Positions 1 through 9,767 of a stretch of 50,240 nucleotides of DNA are shown in pieces. A model generated the notes under the pieces. That model saw nothing but the letters and a program-made list of their open reading frames with translations. It was not told the DNA's origin and made no database searches. The position numbers were made by a program, and so were the translations under genes. The stretch is from Campylobacterales bacterium (GTDB taxonomy: Bacteria > Campylobacterota > Campylobacteria > Campylobacterales > Sulfurimonadaceae). The stretch covers positions 1-50,240 of the forward strand of contig JAJRQV010000003.1 of the NCBI GenBank assembly GCA_024280035.1, given 5' to 3'. Positions within the stretch are counted from its first letter, which is position 1, and each line of letters starts with the position of its first letter.

Positions 1-20
1 GTTTGAAACTGACAAGCTCC

Positions 21-61
21 ATTAACCATTAACCATTAACCATTAACCATTAACCATTAAC
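21..61. repeat. Heptanucleotide tandem repeat (ATTAACC)x5.9
   Basis: The 7-bp unit ATTAACC is repeated five full times plus six bases without any mismatch. The array lies 5 bp beyond the stop codon of the MFS gene, in its 3' flank on the minus strand. A 7-bp unit would shift frame if translated, but no gene is seen across it. Function unknown. It is too short and spacer-free to be a CRISPR array. Confidence 0.95.
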
Positions 62-66
62 GAAAT

Positions 67-1398
67 CTAAGATACAATCTTAGCTTTTATCTCTTCTTCT
101 TCAATCTCATCTTTTTTGTATTTTACTACTACTAGATTTTCTGTTTCATTAACATACCACTCTGCAATTGCGTCATGCTCAAGAGCTTCTAGTTTTTCCA
201 TATCTATATGTGCCTTATCAAGATAAAGAAAAGAGTTCTTAATTGGATTAGAAAGTTTCACTGCTGTCCATACTAACCATAAAACACCTACACCTGCTAA
301 GATAAGCCCTAGTGTTCCTCTGTCTGAGATATCAAGCATAAGCCCTGCGAAAGTTCCACCTAAGAAGGTCATAAAGTAAGCCGCAGTATTTGAAATACCT
401 AAGGCAGCACCTTTTTGGTGAACCTTTGCATATTTAGAGATAAGTGACTGAACCAAAGGTTCCATCATATTAAAACCAATAAAGAAAGAGATAATACCGG
501 CAATAAACATACCTGAAGATGTTGCAAGACCCATAAGAGCAAAGGCTGCGATAAAAAGAACAATTGAGACTAAAAATATCTGTTTAGCCTTATTATGTTT
601 TTCACCAAAGACTGCTGCTGGTCCCATTGCAATTAAACCAGCAATCATTGCAGGTAGGTATGCCATCCATAACTCAGATTTTTCCCAAGCAAAACCACCC
701 TCATCAAGGCTTGCAGTTAAGATAATAGGAATAAGAACAAAGGCAATTGTCATTAAACCTTTTTGCATGGCATTAATAATAAACATACCTATTAGGTTAG
801 AATCTTTTAAAATATCTGCTGTTTTAATTTTATTATGATAAACATGATGAATACGTGGAGGAGTGGGTACTTTAATAAAAACTAAAATAATAGCTAAAAG
901 AGCAAAAGCAGCCGTAAGCCAAAATAAAGAGGCAACTCCATAAGCAGAACCAAGAACAGGTCCAAGACCCATAGCCAGTGCAAATGAGATAGCAATTGAG
1001 CCACCCATCATTGCCATTGCTTTACCACGAGACTCTTCTGGAACTAAGTCGGCAATCATTGCAGGGATAACTGCACCAATAGCCCCCGCACCTTGTAAGA
1101 AACGACCTAACATTAACATATAAATATCTGTACTCATAGCGGCAACTACTGAGCCTACTAAAAAGATTAACAGCCCAAAAACTAGAGTGGGTTTGCGACC
1201 AATTTTATCTGACATTGTTCCAAATGGAACTTGTAAAATAGCCTGTGTTAACGCGTAACCACCTACAATAATACCTACTAATAAAGCAGTTGAATTTTCC
1301 ATCTCCATTGCATACAAAGAGAGAACAGGAAGTACTAAAAATAGACCTAAAAAACGAAGTGAAAGAATAGCTGAAAGTGACCATATTTTTTTAAACAT
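67..1398 (-). CDS. MFS transporter (drug/metabolite exporter type)
   Basis: A 443-residue major facilitator superfamily permease of the inner membrane. About twelve hydrophobic segments fill residues 5-385. The MFS loop 2-3 signature appears as GTMSDKIGRKPTL near residues 60-72, and a motif-C-like glycine/proline-rich segment (ALAMGLGPVLGSAYG) follows near residue 140. The C-terminal tail of about 55 residues is soluble, charged and ends in a Lys/Glu-rich stretch, longer than in most 12-TM MFS proteins. The ATG start is preceded by AAAGGAATC. The gene is divergent from rdgB. The substrate cannot be told from sequence; export of drugs or metabolites is inferred from resemblance to the DHA1-type branch. 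The stop codon lies next to the ATTAACC repeat. Confidence 0.85.
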   Translation of the reverse strand: MFKKIWSLSAILSLRFLGLFLVLPVLSLYAMEMENSTALLVGIIVGGYALTQAILQVPFGTMSDKIGRKPTLVFGLLIFLVGSVVAAMSTDIYMLMLGRFLQGAGAIGAVIPAMIADLVPEESRGKAMAMMGGSIAISFALAMGLGPVLGSAYGVASLFWLTAAFALLAIILVFIKVPTPPRIHHVYHNKIKTADILKDSNLIGMFIINAMQKGLMTIAFVLIPIILTASLDEGGFAWEKSELWMAYLPAMIAGLIAMGPAAVFGEKHNKAKQIFLVSIVLFIAAFALMGLATSSGMFIAGIISFFIGFNMMEPLVQSLISKYAKVHQKGAALGISNTAAYFMTFLGGTFAGLMLDISDRGTLGLILAGVGVLWLVWTAVKLSNPIKNSFLYLDKAHIDMEKLEALEHDAIAEWYVNETENLVVVKYKKDEIEEEEIKAKIVS

Positions 1399-1526
1399 GT
1401 AAAGATTCCTTTAAATATTACTTACTCATTATAAAATATTAGCTTTACTAAGGTTTTGTATGAGATATTCTATTACGATAGAATTACGGAATTATAATGA
1501 AACTTTTTTAAGTTAAAGATATCTTC

Positions 1527-1558
1527 TTAAAGTAAGCAAATTGCTTTGCTTACTTTAA
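1527..1558. promoter_or_regulatory. Perfect 14-bp inverted repeat upstream of rdgB
   Basis: Two perfect 14-bp arms (TTAAAGTAAGCAAA and its complement) flank a TTGC loop in the divergent MFS/rdgB intergenic region. A possible -10 box TACAAT lies at 1569-1574, ten bases downstream, so the dyad covers the expected -35 region. That placement fits an operator. If transcribed from further upstream it would form a strong RNA hairpin, but there is no adequate T-run for a terminator (it is followed by AGGAG). Confidence 0.6.
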
Positions 1559-1591
1559 AGGAGTAAAATACAATATATAGGGATACCAATA

Positions 1592-2203
1592 ATGAAACTA
1601 ATATTAGCAACGGGAAATAAGGGTAAGGTTAGAGAAATTACTGCGATGTATAAGGATTTTGAAGTGATTCCATACAATAATATTATTGAGGCTTTTGAAA
1701 TTATAGAAGATAAACCTGATTTTAAAGGGAATACTTTGATTAAAGCTCGAACAGTTTATGAAGCTCTTGGTGATGAAGCAGCGATAGTGTTTTCAGATGA
1801 TAGTGGGATTAGTGTAGAGGTCTTAAATGGTGAACCTGGTGTTTTTTCTGCCCGTTATGGTGGTCCTGAAGCAAGTGATAAAGATAATTTACATAAGTTA
1901 ATGGATGAGGTAAAGAAAAAAGGTTTTAGCACGTCACCCGCATTTTATACAGCAGCCATTGCTATTGTCTGTAAAGAGGGTGAATTTACAACACACGGTT
2001 GGATGTACGGAGATGTAATTGTAGAACCTAGAGGAGATGGGGGTTTTGGGTATGACCCTTGTTTTGTACCCTTAGGATATGATAAAACATTGAGTGAATT
2101 AGAGGATAAGGTTAAATCTAAACTCTCTCATCGTTCGCAAGCACTTGCAAACGCTAAGCCTGTATTACAAGTAATTAAGGCTAATAGAGAGATAAGAGCG
2201 TAG
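1592..2203 (+). CDS. rdgB: XTP/dITP diphosphatase (RdgB/HAM1 family)
   Basis: A 203-residue nucleoside-triphosphate pyrophosphatase that hydrolyses non-canonical purine nucleotides (XTP, dITP, ITP) to monophosphates and keeps them out of DNA and RNA. The N-terminal substrate-binding motif ATGNKGKVREI (residues 6-16), the FSDDSGISVE motif with the metal-binding aspartates (about 67-76), the GEPGVFSARYGG segment and the C-terminal GFGYDPCF and LSHRSQAL motifs are all present. Length is normal for the family (about 195-205). The gene appears monocistronic and is followed by a terminator-like hairpin at 2217-2239. Confidence 0.95.
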   Translation: MKLILATGNKGKVREITAMYKDFEVIPYNNIIEAFEIIEDKPDFKGNTLIKARTVYEALGDEAAIVFSDDSGISVEVLNGEPGVFSARYGGPEASDKDNLHKLMDEVKKKGFSTSPAFYTAAIAIVCKEGEFTTHGWMYGDVIVEPRGDGGFGYDPCFVPLGYDKTLSELEDKVKSKLSHRSQALANAKPVLQVIKANREIRA

Positions 2204-2216
2204 TTTTACTACTTTT

Positions 2217-2239
2217 AGTCCTCCTTAAAGGACTTTTTT
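2217..2239 (+). terminator. Rho-independent terminator of rdgB
   Basis: Arms AGTCCT and AGGACT (6 bp) enclose a CCTTAA loop and run into six Ts, beginning 13 bases after the rdgB stop codon. Short stem but classic layout. Confidence 0.75.
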
Positions 2240-2410
2240 ACTGAGCGAATAAAAAATTGATTCAAGTGATGCAGACATTCGCTCTAATAAGTTTAATGTT
2301 TTGAGGGACATTTTTTTTCCTTGTGGGTTTTGTTTGAGCTACCCACTAATTTATAAGCAGTTTTTGTTCCAAAATATCACATAACTGTGACTGTTACATT
2401 TCGTTTTTTG

Positions 2411-2470
2411 TCCATAGATTAAGCAAATTAAATTTATTTTTAAATCTGCTACATCCGTTTAATCTGTGGA
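2411..2470. repeat. Imperfect long inverted repeat downstream of uppP
   Basis: The arms at 2411-2422 and 2459-2470 match over 12 bp with one G/T mismatch (TCCATAGATTAA against TTAATCTGTGGA), and inner AGCA/TGCT bases can also pair. It starts 6 bp beyond the uppP stop codon on the minus strand, so it may end or protect that transcript, although no clear U-run follows. The rest of the 2240-2476 gap holds weaker inverted repeats (2243-2250/2277-2284; 2323-2328/2341-2346) and no gene that I can see. Confidence 0.45.
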
Positions 2471-2476
2471 TTTTAT

Positions 2477-3247
2477 CTAGAGCTCAACTCCGAATAATCC
2501 AAAAAGTATACCCGAGGCAATGAGATAGATTCCAAAAGGAGTAAAGTTGTACTTCCCTACAATGGCTAAAAAGCTTTTTACTGCTGCCCAACCCACAATA
2601 AACGAGACAACAAAACCAACAGCTATCATTGAAAATCCATCCATGGAAAGTGTTCCGTACTCTTTTACTAAAGTGTATCCTGAGGCTGCTGTCATGGTTG
2701 GAATAGCAAGCAAAAATGAGAAAGACATAGATGTTTCACGTTTTAAACCTAAGAGCATACCCCCTAAAATAGTAGAACCTGAACGAGAGACTCCGGGAAT
2801 AAGTGAAAGTGCTTGAATAAAACCGATGCTTACAGCTTGTTTATAAGTTACGTTTTCAAGTTCAGCTGTATTATGCCCCCGTTTAGTATAAAGATACTCT
2901 ACAAGTGAAAAGAAAACACCTGTTGCAATCATCCATAAAACAATGCTATTTGATGAAAACATCTCTTCAATTTGATGATGAAAAAGAAAACCAATAGCCC
3001 CTGTTGGGATAAAAGAGGCAATAAGTTTTTTCCAAATATCTAAACTCTGAAACAGTGTATTAGCATAAATAATCATAATTGAGAAGATAGGAGCAATTTG
3101 AATAATAATATTAAAGGCATTCATAAATGAGTCTTGCGGTACACCTAGAATTTGTGAGGTGAGTGCAATATGGGCAGTAGAAGAGACCGGTAAAAACTCG
3201 GTAATACCCTCAACAATACCCAAGATAGTAGCTTCATAAAGTGTCAT
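2477..3247 (-). CDS. uppP: Undecaprenyl-diphosphatase UppP (BacA)
   Basis: A 256-residue polytopic inner-membrane phosphatase that converts undecaprenyl pyrophosphate to the monophosphate, recycling the lipid carrier for peptidoglycan and other envelope polymers; it also gives bacitracin resistance. The two family signatures are intact: EGITEFLPVSSTAH (residues 13-26, with the essential glutamates) and PGVSRSGSTI (about 151-160, with the catalytic arginine near 155). Seven to eight hydrophobic segments are visible. Length is typical (about 255-275). The ATG is preceded by AAGGATAC. It stands alone between rdgB (convergent) and the flotillin remnant (same strand, 90 bp upstream). Confidence 0.95.
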   Translation of the reverse strand: MTLYEATILGIVEGITEFLPVSSTAHIALTSQILGVPQDSFMNAFNIIIQIAPIFSIMIIYANTLFQSLDIWKKLIASFIPTGAIGFLFHHQIEEMFSSNSIVLWMIATGVFFSLVEYLYTKRGHNTAELENVTYKQAVSIGFIQALSLIPGVSRSGSTILGGMLLGLKRETSMSFSFLLAIPTMTAASGYTLVKEYGTLSMDGFSMIAVGFVVSFIVGWAAVKSFLAIVGKYNFTPFGIYLIASGILFGLFGVEL

Positions 3248-3300
3248 TAGTATCCTTATATGTTAGAAATGAAAGGATAACGAAGTAATAGTTAAATTTT

Positions 3301-3326
3301 GGTAAGAACTGTTAGAAGTTCTTGCC
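3301..3326. repeat. Hairpin between uppP and the flotillin remnant
   Basis: Ten-bp arms at 3301-3310 and 3317-3326 (GGTAAGAACT / AGTTCTTGCC, one G/T mismatch) enclose a 6-base loop. It sits just after the original flotillin stop codon on the minus strand and 53 bp before the uppP start. It may be the old flotillin terminator, although the U-run is poor. Confidence 0.45.
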
Positions 3327-3337
3327 AAGGGAGAGTT

Positions 3338-4453
3338 TTAATCTTTTTTACTCTCGTTTGTTGCGTGAAATGGTGCAGTAAAACCAGTAATATCACTTCC
3401 TTTAAGACCAAGTTATGAAAGAAGAGAGTCGACAATAGGGGCTTGAGCCTTGTATTGTAGAGCACTATTGACTAATTGATCGGGAAGGCTACTGCTTCTT
3501 GCACTTAAGTTTTTAGAATCTGAGCTTCCACCACCGTTTGGATGAGTTAAACCATCCACTTGCATGATGTTAATACTTTCGATTTTTTCCATAGGGCGAA
3601 CACTTTGTTCAATGATTTGAGGAAGTTGTTCAATAAGTCGAAGCTTAATTTGCATAGCAATTTGTTCAGGAGATAAAACATTTGAGGCTTGATTAATAGC
3701 TTCTTGACCTTCTGCATCAACCTTATAACGGATTTCTGCCGCGAGAGCTTCAAGTTTTTCAGCCTCAGCTTGACCTTCGGCTGTAATACGATATTTGTCT
3801 GATTCAGCTTGTGCCAGTGTTCTTTGTGCTTCAGCCGTATCTTCAGCAGCTTGTTTCTCTGCTTCAGCGCCTACTTTAATACTAATAGCATCACGTTCTG
3901 CAATTTGTCGTGCTTCAACGAGTTCAATAGTTTTTTGACGCTCAGCCTTCTCTTTTTCTCGTACTGTAATCACTTGCTCTTCAGCTTTTACTGCTTCGGC
4001 TCTTGCTATATCTGCTTGTGCTTGGGCAATAGACTGCTCTTTAGACTTTTCAGCAATAGCAATCTCTCTGTCTTGTTGAGAAAGCTCAATACTTTTCTTT
4101 TTCTCAATATCTTTTTGTGCAATGAGCTGTTCTTTAGCAATTCTATCTTGAGCAACCGCACGTTCAGACGCAATTGTTTTTTGTTTTACATCTTGGTCAG
4201 CTGTAATACGAGAGTTTTCTGCATCGCGTTGTTGAGTAGCTTGTTCAGAAGCAATTTCAGCACTTTGTTGCGCGCGTCTAATAGCAATCTCACGTTCTTG
4301 CTCTAGTTTTGCATACTCTTCTTCTTTTTTAATTTCTAAAGAGTAACGCTCTGTCTCAAGATTTTTACGCTCAATTTCAACATTTGTATCACGTTCAATA
4401 TCATTACGTTTTTTACGACGACTTTCAATCTCCTTGATAAAAGACTCTAACAA
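3338..4453 (-). pseudogene. Flotillin (YqiK-type) remnant, lacking the N-terminal SPFH domain
   Basis: The open frame encodes 346 residues that are almost entirely charged coiled coil rich in Glu, Ala, Gln and Lys. They match the C-terminal half of YqiK-type flotillins, from the start of the helix (EIESRRKKRNDIERDTNVE) to the LPQIIEQSVRPMEKIESI region near the end. A complete protein would carry an N-terminal membrane segment and an SPFH domain of some 200 more residues; here an in-frame TAA occurs two codons before the only usable start (TTG at 4453-4451). At the other end the frame stops at TAA 3415-3413, but 24 further in-frame codons (LGLKGSDITGFT...) follow before a second TAA at 3340-3338, and they look like the natural C-terminus. 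I therefore read the gene as broken at both ends. A short coiled-coil protein could still be made, but membrane scaffolding without the SPFH domain is unlikely. Confidence 0.75.
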
Positions 4454-4516
4454 AATTAATCTGTTTCTTTAAGCTTTCGGTTGTAAAAACTACTTATCAA
4501 GCAGCTTTCATACTGC

Positions 4517-4582
4517 CTATTTTAACTCCGCCGTTGACACTGAAATTAAGCGTCCTACACGTCTAGAAATCGATTCACTCAT
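4517..4582 (-). pseudogene. Probable fragment of a PspA/IM30-like gene next to the flotillin remnant
   Basis: Upstream of the flotillin remnant an ATG preceded by AAAAGAAC opens a frame of 21 codons (MSESISRRVGRLISVS...) and then meets TAG. The first 15 residues resemble, from memory, the N-terminus of the PspA/IM30-like proteins encoded beside YqiK-type flotillins (typically MSES-S-RVGR-ISGS). After that the similarity is lost, and the stretch to 4454 has stops in the frames checked. I infer a deletion that fused the beginning of a pspA-like gene to the middle of the flotillin gene. The resemblance is short, so this is tentative. Confidence 0.4.
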
Positions 4583-4708
4583 AATGTTCTTTTTTGTTTA
4601 TATGTAATATATCATAATATATTTAATATTAAACAATGAAAATAAATTTTAAGTTTATTTATTTTTAAATAGAATTAAATTTTCAATATCTTCTAACTAT
4701 CTTTTAGC

Positions 4709-4714
4709 TATAAT
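4709..4714 (+). promoter_or_regulatory. Likely -10 box for the aminotransferase operon
   Basis: TATAAT preceded by TTTTAGC, 73 bp upstream of the aminotransferase ATG, in an AT-rich region. Campylobacterota sigma-70 promoters typically show this -10 box with a T-rich upstream part and no firm -35 box. Confidence 0.5.
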
Positions 4715-4787
4715 TGCGCCCGTATGTTTACAGAAAAGTTAGTTGTAGCCTTTTTTTAAACATATTGAAACTAAATCAAGGAACGTA

Positions 4788-5903
4788 ATGTTACTTTTTA
4801 CACCCGGACCGACCCCTGTTCCAGAGTCTATTCGTTTAGCAATGGCTGAGCCAACGCTTCACCACAGAACACCAGAATTTGAAGCAATTTTTGAAGAGAC
4901 TCGAAAAGAGCTTTTTAAGCTTTTTAATACAGATGAAGTGATTATGCTTGCCACTAGTGGTACAGGTGCTATGGAAGCAGCCGTGATTAACCTTTGTCAT
5001 ACCACACTTTTAAACATCAATGCCGGTAAATTTGGTGAGCGTTTTGGTAAGATTGCTAAAGCGCATGGACTGGGTTCTGTTGAGCTTAAGTACGAATGGG
5101 ACACCCCTGCATCTGTTGAAGATGTGCTTAAAGCCTTAAAAAAAACCCCTTCTATTGATGCGATTGCAATTCAGATTTCTGAATCTGCTGGGGGGCTTCG
5201 TCATCCTGTTGAAGAGATTGCAAAGGCAGTTAAAGCCGTTCGTCCTGAGATCATGATTATTGCTGATGGAATTACGGCTATTGGGGTTGAGAAGATTGAT
5301 GTTAGTCACCTTGATGCTGTTCTTGCAGGAAGTCAAAAAGCATTAATGCTTCCTCCTGGTCTTGCAATTCTGGGGCTTTCTAATGCTGCCATTGCAAAAG
5401 TGGGAGAGGGTAAAGGTTATTACCTAAACTTAGCTTCTGAGATTAAAAATCAGAAGAAAAACACAACAGCTTATACAGCAGCAACAACCTTAACTATTGG
5501 TTTAGGCGCTATCTTAAAAGAGATTGCTAATGATGGTGGTTTAGAAAAACTTTATACAGAAACAGCCGCACGTGCTGTAGCAACACGTGGAGCACTTGAA
5601 GCAATTGGTCTTCACTCTTATCCTTCATCTCCAGCAAAATCAATGACAACTATTGATGATGAAAATGCTTCTGAGATTCATACTATCTTGAAAAATGATT
5701 ATGAGGTTAATGTTGCGGGTGGGCAAGACCACCTCAAAGGTAAGATTTTTAGAATTAATCAGATGGGGCTTATTAAGATATATGAGTCAGCATGGGTAGT
5801 TAATGCGGTTGAACTTGCCTTGGCAAAACTAGACAGACGTGTGTATGATGGAAGAGCAAATAAGGTTTTTAATGAACTTTATTTTGCTGAAATGGCAAAA
5901 TAA
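4788..5903 (+). CDS. Class V PLP-dependent aminotransferase (alanine/serine-glyoxylate type)
   Basis: A 371-residue fold-type I aminotransferase. It opens with the class V signature FTPGPTPVPESI and the HHRTPEF motif. The phosphate-binding SGTGAMEAA segment lies near residues 57-65, the PLP-ring aspartate in IIADGIT near 160, and the Schiff-base lysine in AGSQKALMLPPG at 184. Relatives are annotated as alanine-glyoxylate or serine-pyruvate aminotransferases, and some Campylobacterota members may act in serine biosynthesis; the sequence alone does not decide the substrate. It is followed at 2 bases by hisZ and then purA, so it is the first gene of a coupled operon. The ATG is preceded by AAGGAACGTA. 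Confidence 0.85.
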   Translation: MLLFTPGPTPVPESIRLAMAEPTLHHRTPEFEAIFEETRKELFKLFNTDEVIMLATSGTGAMEAAVINLCHTTLLNINAGKFGERFGKIAKAHGLGSVELKYEWDTPASVEDVLKALKKTPSIDAIAIQISESAGGLRHPVEEIAKAVKAVRPEIMIIADGITAIGVEKIDVSHLDAVLAGSQKALMLPPGLAILGLSNAAIAKVGEGKGYYLNLASEIKNQKKNTTAYTAATTLTIGLGAILKEIANDGGLEKLYTETAARAVATRGALEAIGLHSYPSSPAKSMTTIDDENASEIHTILKNDYEVNVAGGQDHLKGKIFRINQMGLIKIYESAWVVNAVELALAKLDRRVYDGRANKVFNELYFAEMAK

Positions 5904-5905
5904 TT

Positions 5906-8013
<2,108 letters not shown>

Positions 8014-8211
8014 GAATTATTATGAGGAAAGTGAACGACTTTAAAGGATTAAAGAGATGGAAATAAGTAATTATTTAAAGGCTCTTAATCTCTCCCCTCT
8101 TCACCTCCACCCATTCACACATCTACCCCAAAAGCTACGCCTTTGTGAACTAGCGATGGCGGTTTGCGAAGCAAAAATTCCAAGTTTTACCTTAAAAGAA
8201 AGAAAGAAAAC

Positions 8212-8634
8212 TTGAAAACCCAATACACCTCTTTAGTTCAAATAAAAAAACAGCATCTCGATAAAATGGAACAAGCCGTGAGTTCTTGTCATCAGACTAT
8301 TCATTTAATTAAAACAAAGATAAAAGAGGCTTATAAAGAACTCCACTCTATGCAAGTTCCTCGTGGTGGTGACTTTTCAGTGTTTAGACAGATGCAACTA
8401 TTGAAAAAAAGAGCTCAAGATGAGATAGGTTTCAATAAACATAATTTGACCTTGGCAGAAAATGCCTTAGTAAAAGCAATGCAACAGCTCAAAACTGCTA
8501 ATATTGAACACGAAAAATTTAAATATTTAGAAATAACAGAAATAGAAAAAGTCATTAAAGCCAAAAAAATTCAAGAGGCAAAAGAGCTGGATGAAGTTGC
8601 GGTAATGATGTACAATCGGAGTAATAGTGAATAA
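8212..8634 (+). CDS. FliJ-like coiled-coil protein
   Basis: A protein of about 140 residues, highly charged and predicted coiled coil throughout (LVQIKKQHLDKMEQAV...). Size, composition and position directly before a MotE-like gene suggest the flagellar export chaperone FliJ, which acts at the type III export ATPase; the sequence itself is too low in motifs for certainty. The frame extends upstream to a TTG at 8164, but I prefer the TTG at 8212 because it is preceded by the purine-rich AAGAAAGAAAGAAAA and gives a typical start (MKTQYTSL). The last 8 bases overlap the next gene. Upstream, 8014-8163 contains an imperfect GATTAAAGAG/CTCTTAATC hairpin and no gene. Confidence 0.6.
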   Translation: MKTQYTSLVQIKKQHLDKMEQAVSSCHQTIHLIKTKIKEAYKELHSMQVPRGGDFSVFRQMQLLKKRAQDEIGFNKHNLTLAENALVKAMQQLKTANIEHEKFKYLEITEIEKVIKAKKIQEAKELDEVAVMMYNRSNSE

Positions 8635-9139
8635 AATATTTTTAATTTTAGTTCTAAGTCTTGCACTGTTTGCAAAAAGTGAACTATATGACTGTACTAA
8701 AATCTTTGAAGAACGTAAGGGCGAACTCATTTTAGAATTAGAGCGTATTGATGAACAAGAACAAGCCTTAAATGCTTTAAAAGAAGCGACAACTGAACTT
8801 TTAAATAAAAAAGAGGCAAAACTCTCTGAAAAAGAGACAAAACTAAATGCGCAAGAGGCCGATTTAAAAAAGCGTGAAGAGGTGGTTTCAGCCCAATTAA
8901 AAAAGACTCAAGAACTTTTAAAAGAACTTAAAGAGCAGAAAATGAACAAAATTTCTCAAGTCTACTCAAAAATGAAAGCTCAAGCAGCGGCAGATGTTCT
9001 TAGTAAACTACAAGCCAAAGAAGCTGCAAAAATCTTAACAACATTAAAACCTAAAACATTAGCAAAAATTTTAAGTAAGATGGACACAACAAAAGCTTCT
9101 GAGATGACTGAAGTAATGAGTAATGTTAAGAATAAATAA
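8627..9139 (+). CDS. MotE-like periplasmic chaperone (MgtE N-domain-like)
   Basis: A 170-residue exported protein: a signal peptide (about residues 1-17, FLILVLSLALFAKS), a long Glu/Lys coiled coil (about 30-105), and a C-terminal helical repeat resembling the MgtE intracellular N domain (AAADVLSKLQAKEAAKILTTLKPKTLAKILSKM, about 115-155). This layout matches MotE, a chaperone for the flagellar stator protein MotB in Campylobacterota. The start is GTG at 8627 with GGAG at the right distance, inside the end of the FliJ-like gene. The pair supports a flagellar role, although no other flagellar gene lies nearby. Confidence 0.7.
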   Translation: MNKIFLILVLSLALFAKSELYDCTKIFEERKGELILELERIDEQEQALNALKEATTELLNKKEAKLSEKETKLNAQEADLKKREEVVSAQLKKTQELLKELKEQKMNKISQVYSKMKAQAAADVLSKLQAKEAAKILTTLKPKTLAKILSKMDTTKASEMTEVMSNVKNK

Positions 9140-9188
9140 AATTCCAAGGTGGAGATAACTAAGATGATGAGCAAGATAAAAAAGTAAA

Positions 9189-9695
9189 ATGAGTTTAGGT
9201 CTTATAGATAAACATTTTAGAAAAATCTTACATAAAGAGGAAACAATTCTTGTCTCTGCTGAAATCTCAAACAGTTTTTATTTCACTACGATAACACTCT
9301 ATCTTTTCGCATTTTTACTTCTTTTTGTGGGTTATGAGTATGAGATTGGTGTAATTGGTATGGTTCTTTTACTGCGTACTTTTTACCTGCATCTTAAAGA
9401 GATAAAAGATAAGAAATTTTACCACTGTGTGTTGACAGAAAAACGTATTATTATTCAAAAAGGTCATCTTCATAGAGAAGTTTTTCCCATTGAACTTAAG
9501 GATATTCGTACAATTTATATTAAACCTTTTAATGAAAGATTTAAAAATATACTGGATGTGGGTACCTTAGAAGTCATTACTAATAGTGGGGGTCGTTATG
9601 TTATTAACCATATTAAAAAACCTTATAAATTCCACAGAGAAATTATCTCTGATGTGGTTGATTCTAGTCGATATGAACATCAAAAAAGAGGATAA
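9189..9695 (+). CDS. Membrane protein with bacterial PH domain
   Basis: A 168-residue protein with two adjacent membrane segments (about 28-65) followed by a bacterial PH-like domain (bPH2/YdbS type): HCVLTEKRIIIQKG, then FPIELKDIRTIYI and a DVGTLEVITNSG strand pair. Such proteins are inner-membrane proteins of mostly unknown function. It lies 49 bp after the MotE-like gene and 72 bp before the DUF507 gene. I cannot assign a substrate or partner. Confidence 0.7.
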   Translation: MSLGLIDKHFRKILHKEETILVSAEISNSFYFTTITLYLFAFLLLFVGYEYEIGVIGMVLLLRTFYLHLKEIKDKKFYHCVLTEKRIIIQKGHLHREVFPIELKDIRTIYIKPFNERFKNILDVGTLEVITNSGGRYVINHIKKPYKFHREIISDVVDSSRYEHQKRG

Positions 9696-9767
9696 AAACC
9701 TTTTCTAATCAAATTTTTACCTTACTTTTGGTAGAATCGCATAATTTATAAAATTAAAGGCGCTTCA

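Noticed and set aside
21-61. CRISPR array or telomere-like repeat
   Set aside because: The units are 7 bp and directly joined without spacers, and the array is inside ordinary chromosomal sequence.
2547-2816. Antisense frame of 89 codons over uppP
   Set aside because: It lies within a clearly conserved gene on the other strand and shows no own features.
3809-4306. Antisense frame of 165 codons over the flotillin remnant
   Set aside because: It is the shadow of a coiled-coil gene with periodic codons; the translation is a Ser/Phe/Leu/Cys-rich sequence with no family features and no ribosome site.
8023-8067. 14-codon ORF after purA
   Set aside because: ATG followed by a short basic peptide without a convincing ribosome site; overlaps the possible hairpin region and no support for expression.
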